DNA from: Modicisalibacter tunisiensis
GTDB taxonomy: Bacteria > Pseudomonadota > Gammaproteobacteria > Pseudomonadales > Halomonadaceae
Direction of reading: 5' to 3'
DNA: 64,000 bases
NCBI RefSeq assembly: GCF_020148005.1
Contig: NZ_JAGXFD010000002.1
Span: 242,747-306,746 of the forward strand
In this document: positions 18,085 to 26,296 of the stretch, piece after piece
How the letters are laid out: the number at the start of each line of letters is the position of its first letter
How positions within the stretch are numbered: the stretch's first letter is position 1
Made by a program: the position numbers and the translations under genes
The notes under the pieces: generated by a model
The model's database searches: none
Told to the model about the DNA's origin: nothing
Seen by the model: the letters and a program-made list of their open reading frames with translations, nothing else

Positions 18085-19086
18085 TCAGCGAGGTTTGGCA
18101 AGCGCACGGGCCCGGTCGACGGTTTCCAGCGCCACGCCGTTGCCCGAGACGATCAGCGCCACGGTCTGGCCGCGCACGTCCAGGCCATGCTCGTCGATGG
18201 CCGCCAGCCCTACCGCCGCGGCACCTTCCACCAGCATCTTCTCGTCGGCCAGCAGGTCCACCATGGCCCGGGCGATGGCGACCTCGGAAACCTGATAGTG
18301 ATCGTCCATGACGTCTCGCACCAGCGCCAAGGTGCAGCGGTTGTCCAGACCGATACCGCCACCCAGCGAATCGCCGAGGCTCTCGACTTCCTCGACATCG
18401 ACCGGATGCCCGGCCTTGAGGCTCTCCCACATCGCCGCCCCCTGACTGAGGCTGACACCGGTGACCCGGGTGGCCGGACGAATGCCCTTGATCGCGGCGC
18501 CGATGCCGCCCAGCAGCCCGCCGCCGGACAGGCCGACGATCACGCGATCCAGGTCGGGCTGATCCTCGAGCAGCTCCAGGCCGATGGTGCCCTGGCCGCT
18601 GGCGATCAGCGGGTCGTCGAAGGGCGGGATCAGCGTCATGCCCTCCTCGTCGACCAGCCGTGCCACCTCGCCGAAGGCTTCATCCTGGCTCCGGCCGACA
18701 CGCCTGACCTCGGCGCCCAGCGCCTCGATGGCCCGCACCTTGTTGTCGGGTACCAGGTTCGACAGGCAGATGATCGCCGGCACGCCCAGCTTTGATGCCG
18801 CCAGCGCCACGGCACGCCCGTGGTTGCCGGTGGAGGCGGTGGTCACACCGCGCGACAGCGCCTCGGCGCCGTCCCGCTCGAGCAGGGCGCGGATCATGTT
18901 GGTCGCCCCACGCAGCTTGAAGGCCCCGCTGGGCTGGCAGTTTTCCAGCTTGAGAAAGACCTCGGCATCGAAACGCCGCGACAGGGCCTGAGAGCGGATC
19001 AGCGGGGTGCGCGTCACCTGCCCGGCAATGCGTGCCCGGGCCTGATAGAGCGAGGCCAGGGTGACGCCATGCGTCGGCTGCGTCAT
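18085..19086 (-). CDS. eutB: EutB, PLP-dependent threonine dehydratase-like enzyme of hydroxyectoine use
   Basis: 333 residues from ATG 19086, which follows AAGGAGTCAACG. The fold type II PLP signature is ENCQPSGAFKLRGA, with the Schiff-base Lys57, and the glycine-rich phosphate loop is GLSGGGLLGGIG. Threonine/serine dehydratases share this fold. Its place between doeD and eutC makes a role as EutB most likely: dehydrating the beta-hydroxy amino acid derived from hydroxyectoine. A simple threonine dehydratase is the alternative, but the family has no regulatory C-domain here, and the context argues for EutB. No eutA racemase gene is visible in the window. Confidence 0.8.
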   Translation of the reverse strand: MTQPTHGVTLASLYQARARIAGQVTRTPLIRSQALSRRFDAEVFLKLENCQPSGAFKLRGATNMIRALLERDGAEALSRGVTTASTGNHGRAVALAASKLGVPAIICLSNLVPDNKVRAIEALGAEVRRVGRSQDEAFGEVARLVDEEGMTLIPPFDDPLIASGQGTIGLELLEDQPDLDRVIVGLSGGGLLGGIGAAIKGIRPATRVTGVSLSQGAAMWESLKAGHPVDVEEVESLGDSLGGGIGLDNRCTLALVRDVMDDHYQVSEVAIARAMVDLLADEKMLVEGAAAVGLAAIDEHGLDVRGQTVALIVSGNGVALETVDRARALAKPR

Positions 19087-19186
19087 CGTTGACTCCTTGT
19101 TGAACGGCATGTGCCAGACAGGACGACGCCGCAAGGGGCTTGCGGCGTCGTCATCAACATCAGCGTATCAGTCGTCGGGGGATCGA

Positions 19187-20599
19187 TCAGGCCCCGTCGC
19201 CCAGATCGCCGGACTTGGTCAGCTCGTCGGCGACCTTGTCCACGGCACGCCTGGCGCGGGCGACGATCTCGTCGACATCGTCACGGGTGGCGACCAGCGG
19301 CGGCGCGAAGCCGAGGATGTCGCCCTGCGGCATGGCACGGGCGATCAGGTTCTCCTCCAGGGCGGCGGCGCTGATGCGCGCCCCGACCTTCAGGGCCGGA
19401 TCGAAGTGGGCGCGCTTGGCGGCCGCGGGCGAAAACTCCAGTGCCGCGAGCATGCCGACGCCACGCACGTTGCCGACGATCGGGTGCTCGCCGAAGGCGT
19501 CCTGCATCTTCTGCTGCAGGTAGGCGCCGGTCTCGGCGGCATTCTGGGTCAGCCCTTCGCGCTCGATGATCTCCAGGTTGGCCAGGCCGGCGGCACAGCC
19601 CAGCGCATGGCCGGAGTAGGTCCAGCCGTGGCCGATCGGGCCGAACTCGCCGGTGCCGTGCTCGAGCACCTGCCAGACCTTGTCGCCGACGATCACGCCG
19701 GAGAGCGGCTGATAGGCACTGGTCAGGCCCTTGGCGATGGTGATCAGGTCCGGCTTGATGCCGTACTGATGGCTGCCGAAGTTGCTGCCGATGCGACCGA
19801 AGCCACAGACCACCTCGTCGGCGATCAGCAGCACGTCGTACTTGGACAGCACGGTCTGGATCTCGTCCCAGTAGCCTTCCGGCGGCGGAACGATGCCCCC
19901 GGTGCCCAGCACCGGCTCGCCGATGAAGGCGGCGACGGTATCCGGCCCCTCGGCCAGGATCAGCTCCTCAAGCTTGGCGGCGCAATGCTTGGAGAATTCG
20001 CGCTCGCTCATGCCTTCCAGTTCGGGGGCACGATGGTAGTAGTACGGCGCCTCGGTGTGCAGGATGCCGGTCATCGGCAGGTCGAACTGATCGTGGAATG
20101 CCTTGAGGCCGGTCAGCGAACCGGTGGCCAGGCCGGAGCCGTGGTAGCCGCGCATCCGCGAGATGACCTTCTTCTTCTGCGGGCGGCCCAGCACGTTGTT
20201 GTAGTAACGCACGATCTTCAGCTGGGTCTCGTTGGCATCGCTGCCGCCGAGGCCGTAGTAGACCTTGGACATGCCCGGGCCGGCCAGCTCGAGGATCTTC
20301 TCGGACAGCGCGATCTGAGGCTCGTTGGAGTGCCCCACGTAGGTGTGGTAGTAGGCCAGCTCCAGCGCCTGCTTGTAGATGGCCTCGGCCACTTCGGTGC
20401 GGCCGTAGCCGATGTTGACGCAGTAAAGGCCGGCAAAGCCGTCGATGAACTCGCGGCCGTCCTTGTCGACGATGTTGATGCCCTTGCCACCGGTGATCAC
20501 GCGACCCGGCGCATTGCCGTGGGCGAAGTCACGCAGGTGCGTGGATGCGTGGAAGGTGACCTTGCGATCGCGGTCGATCAGATCCTGATGGGTGGTCAT
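19187..20599 (-). CDS. doeD: Diaminobutyrate-2-oxoglutarate aminotransferase (ectoine degradation)
   Basis: 470 residues, ATG 20599 preceded by AGGAGAG. It is a class III PLP aminotransferase: VYYGLGGSDANETQLK, IADEVVCGFGRIG and the Schiff-base Lys290 in TIAKGLTSAY. In the Halomonas elongata pathway DoeD removes an amino group from L-2,4-diaminobutyrate, made from ectoine by DoeA and DoeB, giving aspartate semialdehyde for DoeC. The genes lie in the order doeC, repeat, doeD, eutB, eutC on the minus strand. A 223-bp spacer with an interspersed palindrome separates it from doeC, so it may have its own promoter or depend on readthrough. Confidence 0.88.
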   Translation of the reverse strand: MTTHQDLIDRDRKVTFHASTHLRDFAHGNAPGRVITGGKGINIVDKDGREFIDGFAGLYCVNIGYGRTEVAEAIYKQALELAYYHTYVGHSNEPQIALSEKILELAGPGMSKVYYGLGGSDANETQLKIVRYYNNVLGRPQKKKVISRMRGYHGSGLATGSLTGLKAFHDQFDLPMTGILHTEAPYYYHRAPELEGMSEREFSKHCAAKLEELILAEGPDTVAAFIGEPVLGTGGIVPPPEGYWDEIQTVLSKYDVLLIADEVVCGFGRIGSNFGSHQYGIKPDLITIAKGLTSAYQPLSGVIVGDKVWQVLEHGTGEFGPIGHGWTYSGHALGCAAGLANLEIIEREGLTQNAAETGAYLQQKMQDAFGEHPIVGNVRGVGMLAALEFSPAAAKRAHFDPALKVGARISAAALEENLIARAMPQGDILGFAPPLVATRDDVDEIVARARRAVDKVADELTKSGDLGDGA

Positions 20600-20710
20600 G
20601 GCACTCTCCTGTGAAAATCAAAGTAAACGTCTTGCGTCGTTAAAAACGCGAAATACTCAAGCGCTCGGTATGTCAGGCCGCCTTGTTTCTGCCAGCAAGG
20701 CAAAACCGAG

Positions 20711-20816
20711 CGAGCGACGGCCACGGCAGGCGAGCCGACGGCGCGACAGCGCAGTGGACATCTCGTCCATGAGCATGGCGCGTCGGCGGCTCAACACCGC
20801 CTGGCCGAGCGCAGCC
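20711..20816 (-). repeat. Interspersed palindromic element, copy B (doeC-doeD spacer)
   Basis: On the minus strand this reads as a near copy of 5561-5665 and starts six bases after the doeC stop. The central stem TGGAC/GTCCA is kept while the loop differs (GAGAT here, AGAC in copy A). It is oriented the same way relative to its upstream aldehyde dehydrogenase gene as copy A is to gabD. Nothing else is evident in the rest of the spacer (20600-20710). Confidence 0.8.
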
Positions 20817-20822
20817 GGTTTT

Positions 20823-22292
20823 TCAGCTCCCTGAGACGGAACCGAGCCCGCCGAGGCAGTAGTACTTCGTCTCGAGATACTCCTCGATCCCCGCGGTGCC
20901 GCCCTCGCGGCCCAGGCCCGACTGCTTGACCCCGCCGAAGGGGATGGGCGGCCCGGTCATCTTCACGGTGTTGATCGCCACCATGCCGTTCTTCAGCGCG
21001 CGCATGATCTTCCAGATGCGCCGGATGTCATGGGTGAAGATGTAGGCGGAAAGCCCGTACTCGGTGTCGTTGGCCATCTCGATGACCTCGTCATCGGTGC
21101 TGTAGCGGGTGATGCCCGCCACCGGCGCGAAGTTCTCCTCGCGCCAGACCTTCATGTCCGCCGTGACCTCGGTCAGCAGGACGGGCATGAAGAAGTTCTC
21201 GCCCGGCGCGGCCGACTGGTCGCCGTGGACCAGCGTGGCGCCCCGGGACAGCGCGTCGTCGACGATCGCCGCGGCCTTGTCCACCGCACGGCGATGAATC
21301 AGCGGCCCCAGGTCGACCTCGCCGTCCAGGCCGTTGCCGACGGTGAAGGCCTGCATGCGCTCGGCGAAGTGCGCCACGAATTCGTCGTGCACGGACTCGT
21401 GAACCAGGATGCGGTTGGCGGCCAGGCAGTCCTGTCCGGCGGTCTGGAACTTGGCCGCCACGGCGGCGTAGGCCGCTTCCTTGGGATCGACGTCCGGGCC
21501 GACGATGAACGGCGCATTGCCGCCCAGCTCCAGCGAGACGCGCTTGACGGTACCGGCGCTCTGTTCGAGCAGCAGGCGGCCGACCGGCGTGGAGCCGGTG
21601 AACGACAGCGCCTTGACCCGCTCCTCCTTGCAGAGGACCTCGGAGACCATCGGTGCATCGCCGAGCACCACGTTGAACACCCCGGCCGGGATGCCGGCGC
21701 GCTCGGCCAGCTCGGCCAGCGCCAGGGCGGAGAACGGCGTCTCGCCGGCCGGCTTGACGACCACCGTGCAGCCCGCCGCCATGGCCGCGGCGGCCTTGCG
21801 GGTGATCATCGCCAGCGGGAAGTTCCACGGCGTGATCAGCGCGGCCACGCCCACCGGCTCCTTGAGGGTACCCAGGGCAGCATTGGGGATATGGCTGGGG
21901 ATGGTCTGGCCGAAGGTGCGCTTGCCCTCCTCGGCGAACCAGCGGATGAAGCTCGCTCCGTACTCCACCTCGCCGCGCGCATCGGGCAACGGCTTGCCCT
22001 GCTCGCGGGTCATGATGTAAGCGAGATCCTCGCGATGGGCCTGCAGCAGGTCGTACCAGGCCAGCAGCCGCTCGCAGCGCTCGTCGGCGCGCAGCGCCCG
22101 CCACTGCACGAAGGCGGCATCCGCGGCGTCCACGGCGGCGCGGATCTGCTCCGGCTCGAGCAGCGGAATGTGGCCCAGCGTCTCGTTGGTCGCCGGGTCG
22201 ATCACGGCCTCTTCGCGACCCGCGTCGCCATGGGTCCACTTGCCATCGATATAGGCGTACTGACGAAACAGGCGGGGATCGTCGAGTTTCAT
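20823..22292 (-). CDS. doeC: Aspartate-semialdehyde dehydrogenase of ectoine degradation (GabD-like)
   Basis: 489 residues, with GGAGG ahead of ATG 22292. Aldehyde dehydrogenase landmarks: LITPWNFPLAMITRK, FTGSTPVGRL, the base Glu255 in LELGGNAP and the nucleophile Cys289 in TAGQDCLAANR. In H. elongata DoeC oxidises aspartate semialdehyde from DoeD to aspartate, the final step of ectoine use. It is a paralogue of the gabD product at 4102-5550, with the same motifs and similar length. A hairpin followed by five Ts lies about 34 bp upstream of the start, and fdhD separates it from doeX. Confidence 0.87.
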   Translation of the reverse strand: MKLDDPRLFRQYAYIDGKWTHGDAGREEAVIDPATNETLGHIPLLEPEQIRAAVDAADAAFVQWRALRADERCERLLAWYDLLQAHREDLAYIMTREQGKPLPDARGEVEYGASFIRWFAEEGKRTFGQTIPSHIPNAALGTLKEPVGVAALITPWNFPLAMITRKAAAAMAAGCTVVVKPAGETPFSALALAELAERAGIPAGVFNVVLGDAPMVSEVLCKEERVKALSFTGSTPVGRLLLEQSAGTVKRVSLELGGNAPFIVGPDVDPKEAAYAAVAAKFQTAGQDCLAANRILVHESVHDEFVAHFAERMQAFTVGNGLDGEVDLGPLIHRRAVDKAAAIVDDALSRGATLVHGDQSAAPGENFFMPVLLTEVTADMKVWREENFAPVAGITRYSTDDEVIEMANDTEYGLSAYIFTHDIRRIWKIMRALKNGMVAINTVKMTGPPIPFGGVKQSGLGREGGTAGIEEYLETKYYCLGGLGSVSGS

Positions 22293-22325
22293 CCTGCACC
22301 TCCGCAGAAACGGAAAAACGGGTTC

Positions 22326-22341
22326 CGGGTATTGCTACCCG
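22326..22341 (-). promoter_or_regulatory. Hairpin with T run in the doeC leader (possible attenuator/terminator)
   Basis: Reading the minus strand, CGGGTA-GCAA-TACCCG forms a perfect 6-bp stem with a GNRA-type loop, followed nine bases later by TTTTT, then the doeC ribosome site and start. It lies in the 160-bp fdhD-doeC gap. It could end fdhD transcripts or attenuate doeC expression. Confidence 0.4.
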
Positions 22342-22452
22342 CTTGCTGCCCAGAGTAAGGGAGGCGGCGCTCGACGTGTTTCTGTTAGCCAGGGGGGAAA
22401 GGCGGGATTTTTTTGGAGATGTGGGGAAGAGTTGAGGTTTTTTCTCGCCGGC

Positions 22453-23232
22453 TCAGGAAAGCCGGCCGCTGAACAGCTCCAGGCTCCGTCCCCGGTGGCA
22501 ACACACCAGGTTGAGCTCACAGGCCCGCGCCACCTCGACCGCCAGGGCAGACGGCAGCGACAGCGTGGCCAGGGTGGGAATGTGCGCGCGCACGGTCTTC
22601 TGCACCAGCTCCAGGCTGCAGCGGCTGGACACCAGCACCGCCTCGGGCGGGGTGCCGTTCAGCAGGCTCTCGCCGATCACCCGATCGAGGGCGTTGTGGC
22701 GGCCGATATCCTGCCCCTGCGTCATGACCTCGCCCCGGGCATCCAGCCCCAGGGCGGTGTGCTGGCCCCGGCAATGCCGTGCCTCGAGCGCCGCCAGCCC
22801 CTGGCGCAGGGCCTCGCCGGATAGTACCGGGTGCGGCGGCAGACGGGTCAGCCCGGCCATCACCTCGGCCTCCTCGAGGGCACCGCAGGCACCGCAGCTG
22901 GAGACCGAGGCCTCGCACGGGGCGCGCCGTGCCGCCTGTCGCGCCAGCCGCGCCGGGACCCCCAGGCGCACCCGCAGGCCATGGCGCAGCCGCGAGACCG
23001 TGATGTCCGCGACCTGATCGCGACGGGTGATCCAGCCGGCGGTAAAGGCGTGACCGATCGCCAGCGGCTCGAGCGACTCGGGGGTGGCCAGCAGCGTGGC
23101 CACCGCCTCGTCGTTGAGCGCCAGGGTGATGGGCATTTCACGGGGGCCGTCGAGATCGCGCAACGGTCGATCGCGCCGGTCGGTGTACTCCTCGACCGGC
23201 GCCGGGGAGACAGGCGGCATGTTCATGGGCAT
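22453..23232 (-). CDS. fdhD: Formate dehydrogenase accessory sulfurtransferase FdhD
   Basis: 259 residues; ATG 23232 or 23223 are both possible starts. The catalytic cysteine pair is in SSCGACGALEEAE (the CGxCG motif of FdhD), and GRHNALDRVIGESLLNG and SSRCSLELVQKTVRA are typical of the family. FdhD passes sulfur from IscS to the molybdenum cofactor of formate dehydrogenases. No formate dehydrogenase gene lies in the window; instead it sits between doeX and doeC on the same strand. Either it was inserted into an ectoine operon or formate dehydrogenase maturation is co-expressed with it. Its stop is followed by a GCCGGC inverted repeat. Confidence 0.88.
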   Translation of the reverse strand: MPMNMPPVSPAPVEEYTDRRDRPLRDLDGPREMPITLALNDEAVATLLATPESLEPLAIGHAFTAGWITRRDQVADITVSRLRHGLRVRLGVPARLARQAARRAPCEASVSSCGACGALEEAEVMAGLTRLPPHPVLSGEALRQGLAALEARHCRGQHTALGLDARGEVMTQGQDIGRHNALDRVIGESLLNGTPPEAVLVSSRCSLELVQKTVRAHIPTLATLSLPSALAVEVARACELNLVCCHRGRSLELFSGRLS

Positions 23233-23292
23233 AGCGTAATCACCCCGGCGAGCGACGCCAAGTCGCCGCCGGTCGATCGCGGCGCCACGAAC

Positions 23293-23763
23293 TCAGTCGG
23301 CATCGATGGTGAGGGGCGGCGCTTCATCCTTGACGGTCTTGGTGACGATATAGGTGAAGTAGCGCTCGATGCCCAGATCGGACATCAGCCAGTGGTCGAT
23401 CAGGCGCTGGTAGGCGTCGACGGTGTCCGCCTCCACCTTGACCAGGTAGTCGACGCCGCCGCCCACCGCGACGCACTCGGTGACCAGCGGCTCCTCGCGC
23501 ATGGCCTTCTCGAAGCGCTGGAAGCTCTCGGCATTGTGGGCCTTGAGCTCGATCTGCACCCACACCGGGGTGCGCCTGAGGAGCACGCGCGGGTTGATGC
23601 GTGCCGAGTAGCCCTCGATGACACCGGCCTTCTCGAGCCGGCGCACCCGCTCCCAGCAGGGGCTGACCGACAGATTGATCGCTTCGGCCAGGCGCGACTT
23701 GGTGATGCGGCCGTCCCTGGCCAGGATGTCGAGGATCTTGAGGTCGTATCGGTCGAGCTTCAT
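23293..23763 (-). CDS. doeX: DoeX, Lrp/AsnC-family transcriptional regulator
   Basis: 156 residues. An N-terminal helix-turn-helix (LDRYDLKILDILARDGRITKSRLAEAINLSVSPCWERVRRLE region) is followed by an AsnC/RAM ligand-binding domain with VTECVAVGGGVDYLVKVEA. In H. elongata DoeX is encoded directly after doeAB and is thought to bind near the ectoine degradation promoter. Here it lies 61 bp after doeB in the same operon, so it is probably made together with the first two enzymes. Two regulators, DoeX and the EnuR-like protein, thus seem to control the block. Confidence 0.88.
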   Translation of the reverse strand: MKLDRYDLKILDILARDGRITKSRLAEAINLSVSPCWERVRRLEKAGVIEGYSARINPRVLLRRTPVWVQIELKAHNAESFQRFEKAMREEPLVTECVAVGGGVDYLVKVEADTVDAYQRLIDHWLMSDLGIERYFTYIVTKTVKDEAPPLTIDAD

Positions 23764-23824
23764 GCCGGTCCACTGTCGGGCCGGCCGCCGCCATCGGCGG
23801 CCGGGACGCTTGCCTGGGCTGGGT

Positions 23825-24856
23825 TCAGCCGTCGAGAGAGTCCACCACCTCGGCGATCACCGCGATGGTGTCGCCCATGTTGACCTGCGCCGGGAAGCGC
23901 CGGGCCACCAGCAGGCCGTCGCGCTCGGCGCGATAGGTCACGGGCTCGGCGCCGGTACGGGTCATGTCGTAGACGCGGGCGATGACCTGTCCCGTCTCCA
24001 CCCGGTCGCCCAGGCTCACGGTGAGCTCGAGCAGCCCGGTGTGCTCGCTCTGCACGTAGCAGGAGGCATCGGGCATGTCGACGTAGACCTGCGGCTCGGC
24101 AGGCGTTTCCAGCTCGCCGTCGACCAGACCATAGTGGATCAGGAAGTTGCGCACGCCGCGCTCGGTGATCGCCATGCGCTCCGGCGTGGTGGTACCGCCG
24201 CCGCCGAGCTCGGTGGCGACGAAGATCTTGCCCTGGCTTTCCACCGCCGTGTCGTACAGCTTGGCGGCATCCAGCTCGAACATCATCATCGCCGTGGGGG
24301 CACCGAAGGCCTTGGCACCGGCCAGCGCCTGGCGCTGCTGGTCCTTGTCCTCCAGGTGGTGCGACGCGGCGAACGGCACGATGTCCAGGGTTCGGCCGCC
24401 GGAGTGCAGATCCAGCGCCACATCGATCATCGGCACCAGATAGCGCGTGAAGTAGTCGGCGATCTGCTCGGTGACACTGCCGTCCGGGTTGCCGGGGAAG
24501 CTGCGGTTGAGGTTGCCGCCGTCCATCGGCGAGGTCCGGCGACCGGCCTGAGCCGCCGGCACGTTCATCATCGGCACGATGATCACCCGGCCGTGCACGT
24601 CCTCGGCCCTGAGCGTGCCGGCCAGCTTCATCAGCGCGGTGATGCCCTCGTACTCGTCGCCGTGATTGCCCCCGGTGAGCAGCGCCGTGGGGCCCTCGCC
24701 GTTGGCGACCACGGTGATCGGGATCATCACCGCGCCCCAGGCCGACTCGTCGTTGGAGATCGGCAGCTTGAGAAAACCATGCTGGACACCGTCGGCCTCG
24801 AAGTCGACGGTCGCGGAGATCGGACTCGGCCGCAGGTCGCGGGCTCGCTGGGTCAT
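23825..24856 (-). CDS. doeB: N-acetyl-L-2,4-diaminobutyrate deacetylase (ectoine degradation)
   Basis: 343 residues, AAGGAG before ATG 24856. It belongs to the succinylglutamate desuccinylase/aspartoacylase (M14-like) family: GGNHGDEYEG carries the first His/Glu zinc ligands, VALDLHSGG the next His, and ATELGGGGTTT follows. DoeB removes the acetyl group from N-alpha-acetyl-diaminobutyrate, produced when DoeA opens ectoine, giving diaminobutyrate for DoeD. It lies 31 bp after doeA; a 13-base sequence from the doeA 3' end is repeated just before its ribosome site. Confidence 0.92.
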   Translation of the reverse strand: MTQRARDLRPSPISATVDFEADGVQHGFLKLPISNDESAWGAVMIPITVVANGEGPTALLTGGNHGDEYEGITALMKLAGTLRAEDVHGRVIIVPMMNVPAAQAGRRTSPMDGGNLNRSFPGNPDGSVTEQIADYFTRYLVPMIDVALDLHSGGRTLDIVPFAASHHLEDKDQQRQALAGAKAFGAPTAMMMFELDAAKLYDTAVESQGKIFVATELGGGGTTTPERMAITERGVRNFLIHYGLVDGELETPAEPQVYVDMPDASCYVQSEHTGLLELTVSLGDRVETGQVIARVYDMTRTGAEPVTYRAERDGLLVARRFPAQVNMGDTIAVIAEVVDSLDG

Positions 24857-24887
24857 GATGCCACTCCTTGCTTGACGAACAGCGGAC

Positions 24888-26087
24888 TTACTTGACGAAC
24901 AGCTGGCGCGGGAAGTTGGCCAGCGGTTCGGCGCCGTTTTCGGTGATCAGGATGCTTTCGGTGATCTCGAGGCCCCAGTCGTCCATCCACATGCCGGGCA
25001 TGAAGTGGAAGGTCATGCCCGGTTGGAGAATCGTCTCGTCGGAGGGACGCAGGCTCATGGTCCGCTCGCCCCAGTCCGGCGGATAGCTGATGCCGATCGG
25101 ATAGCCGCAGCGCGCGCCGCCGCGGTCGAAGCCGTACTTGTCCATCGCGGCGCCCAGCGCCATGGCGATGTCGGCGCAGCGATTGCCCGGCTTCGCCACG
25201 GCCAGGCCGTTCTCGATGCCCTCGAGCAGGGCCGACTCGCCGCGCACGAACTCCTTGGGCGGCTTGCCGAGGAACACGGTACGCGACAACGGCGCATGAT
25301 AGCGCTTGAAGCAGCCGGCGATCTCGAAGAAGGTCCCCTCGCCCTCGCGGAACGGCGTGTCGTCCCAGGTGAGGTGCGGTGCCGCGGCATCGGAGCCGGT
25401 CGGCAGCAGCGGCACGATCGCCGGATAGTCGCCGCCGTACACCTTGCCGTCGGCATCGGTCCAGCCCTCGATGCCCACGCGGTAGATCTCCGAGACCAGC
25501 TTGCTCTTGGCCAGCCCCGGCTCGATCATCTCGAGGATCCGCGAATGCATGCCCTCGACGATGCGCGCCGCGACGCGCATGTACTCGATTTCCTGGGACG
25601 ACTTGATCGCCCGGCACCAGTTGACCAGCGAATTGGCGTCCTGGAAGCGGGCGTGCGGCAATTCACGGGTCAGGCTGGCGTAGGCCTTGGCGGAGAAGTA
25701 GTAGTTGTCCATCTCCACGCCGACGGCGCCTTCGTGCCAGCCGCGATCGGGCATGATCGACTGGGCCAGGTACTCCATCGGGTGCATGTCCGGATTCTGG
25801 ACGTAGTAATCCGGATAGTAGGTGATGTTCTCGGGGTCCATCCAGCAGGTACGCAGCGCCCCGTTGCTGTCCTGCCGTCGCCCGTACCACACCGGCTCGC
25901 CCTCGAGTCCGAGCAGCACGCACTGATGCACGTAGAACGACCAGCCGTCGTAGCCGGTCAACCAGGCCATGTTGGAGGGGTCGCTGATGATCATCACGTC
26001 GATGCCGCGGCTGGCCATCGACTGACGCACCTTCCAGAGGCGCTGGGCATATTCCTCACGGGTGAAAGGCAGGGAAACCTGGATCAT
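24888..26087 (-). CDS. doeA: Ectoine hydrolase
   Basis: 399 residues from ATG 26087, the same length as characterised DoeA; GAGG precedes this ATG. A creatinase-type N-domain (MIISDPSNMAWLTGYDGWSFY) is followed by an M24 'pita-bread' domain (about residues 170-399). It opens the ectoine ring to N-acetyl-diaminobutyrate isomers, the first step of ectoine and hydroxyectoine breakdown in the cytoplasm. It is the first gene of the minus-strand block and is transcribed away from the enuR-like gene; the 209-bp space between them carries three copies of a likely operator. Confidence 0.93.
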   Translation of the reverse strand: MIQVSLPFTREEYAQRLWKVRQSMASRGIDVMIISDPSNMAWLTGYDGWSFYVHQCVLLGLEGEPVWYGRRQDSNGALRTCWMDPENITYYPDYYVQNPDMHPMEYLAQSIMPDRGWHEGAVGVEMDNYYFSAKAYASLTRELPHARFQDANSLVNWCRAIKSSQEIEYMRVAARIVEGMHSRILEMIEPGLAKSKLVSEIYRVGIEGWTDADGKVYGGDYPAIVPLLPTGSDAAAPHLTWDDTPFREGEGTFFEIAGCFKRYHAPLSRTVFLGKPPKEFVRGESALLEGIENGLAVAKPGNRCADIAMALGAAMDKYGFDRGGARCGYPIGISYPPDWGERTMSLRPSDETILQPGMTFHFMPGMWMDDWGLEITESILITENGAEPLANFPRQLFVK

Positions 26088-26211
26088 GTGCCTCGTTCCA
26101 AAACACGAAATCGCCAGAACCGACCCTCCGGCGGGAGTACGGGGGTGTCGGGCCGTCAAGGGGACGCTGAAACAGCTGTTTGGCAACCCACATTGTCATG
26201 ACAACGGGACC

Positions 26212-26240
26212 TTGAAATCATGACAATTACCTGCCAATGT
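26212..26240 (+). promoter_or_regulatory. Candidate enuR promoter
   Basis: TTGAAA (26212-26217), a 17-bp spacer, then CAATGT (26235-26240). The spacer begins with operator box 2, so a bound regulator would block RNA polymerase. Confidence 0.35.
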
Positions 26241-26250
26241 CCTGCCGCTG

Positions 26251-26281
26251 ATACTAGCACCAACGTAGAGCCAGCCGTCAA
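26251..26281 (-). promoter_or_regulatory. Candidate doeA promoter
   Basis: On the minus strand TTGACG (26281-26276) is followed by TAGTAT (26256-26251) with a 19-bp spacer, longer than ideal. Boxes 1 and 2 lie downstream of the expected start and could act as roadblocks. Confidence 0.3.
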
Positions 26282-26296
26282 AGGCTTTATTGAATC

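Noticed and set aside
4068..20640. Exact 13-base match between the end of the permease gene (GCAAGACGTTTAC) and the doeD leader on the minus strand
   Set aside because: A match of this length is expected many times by chance in a 64-kb window, and it does not extend.
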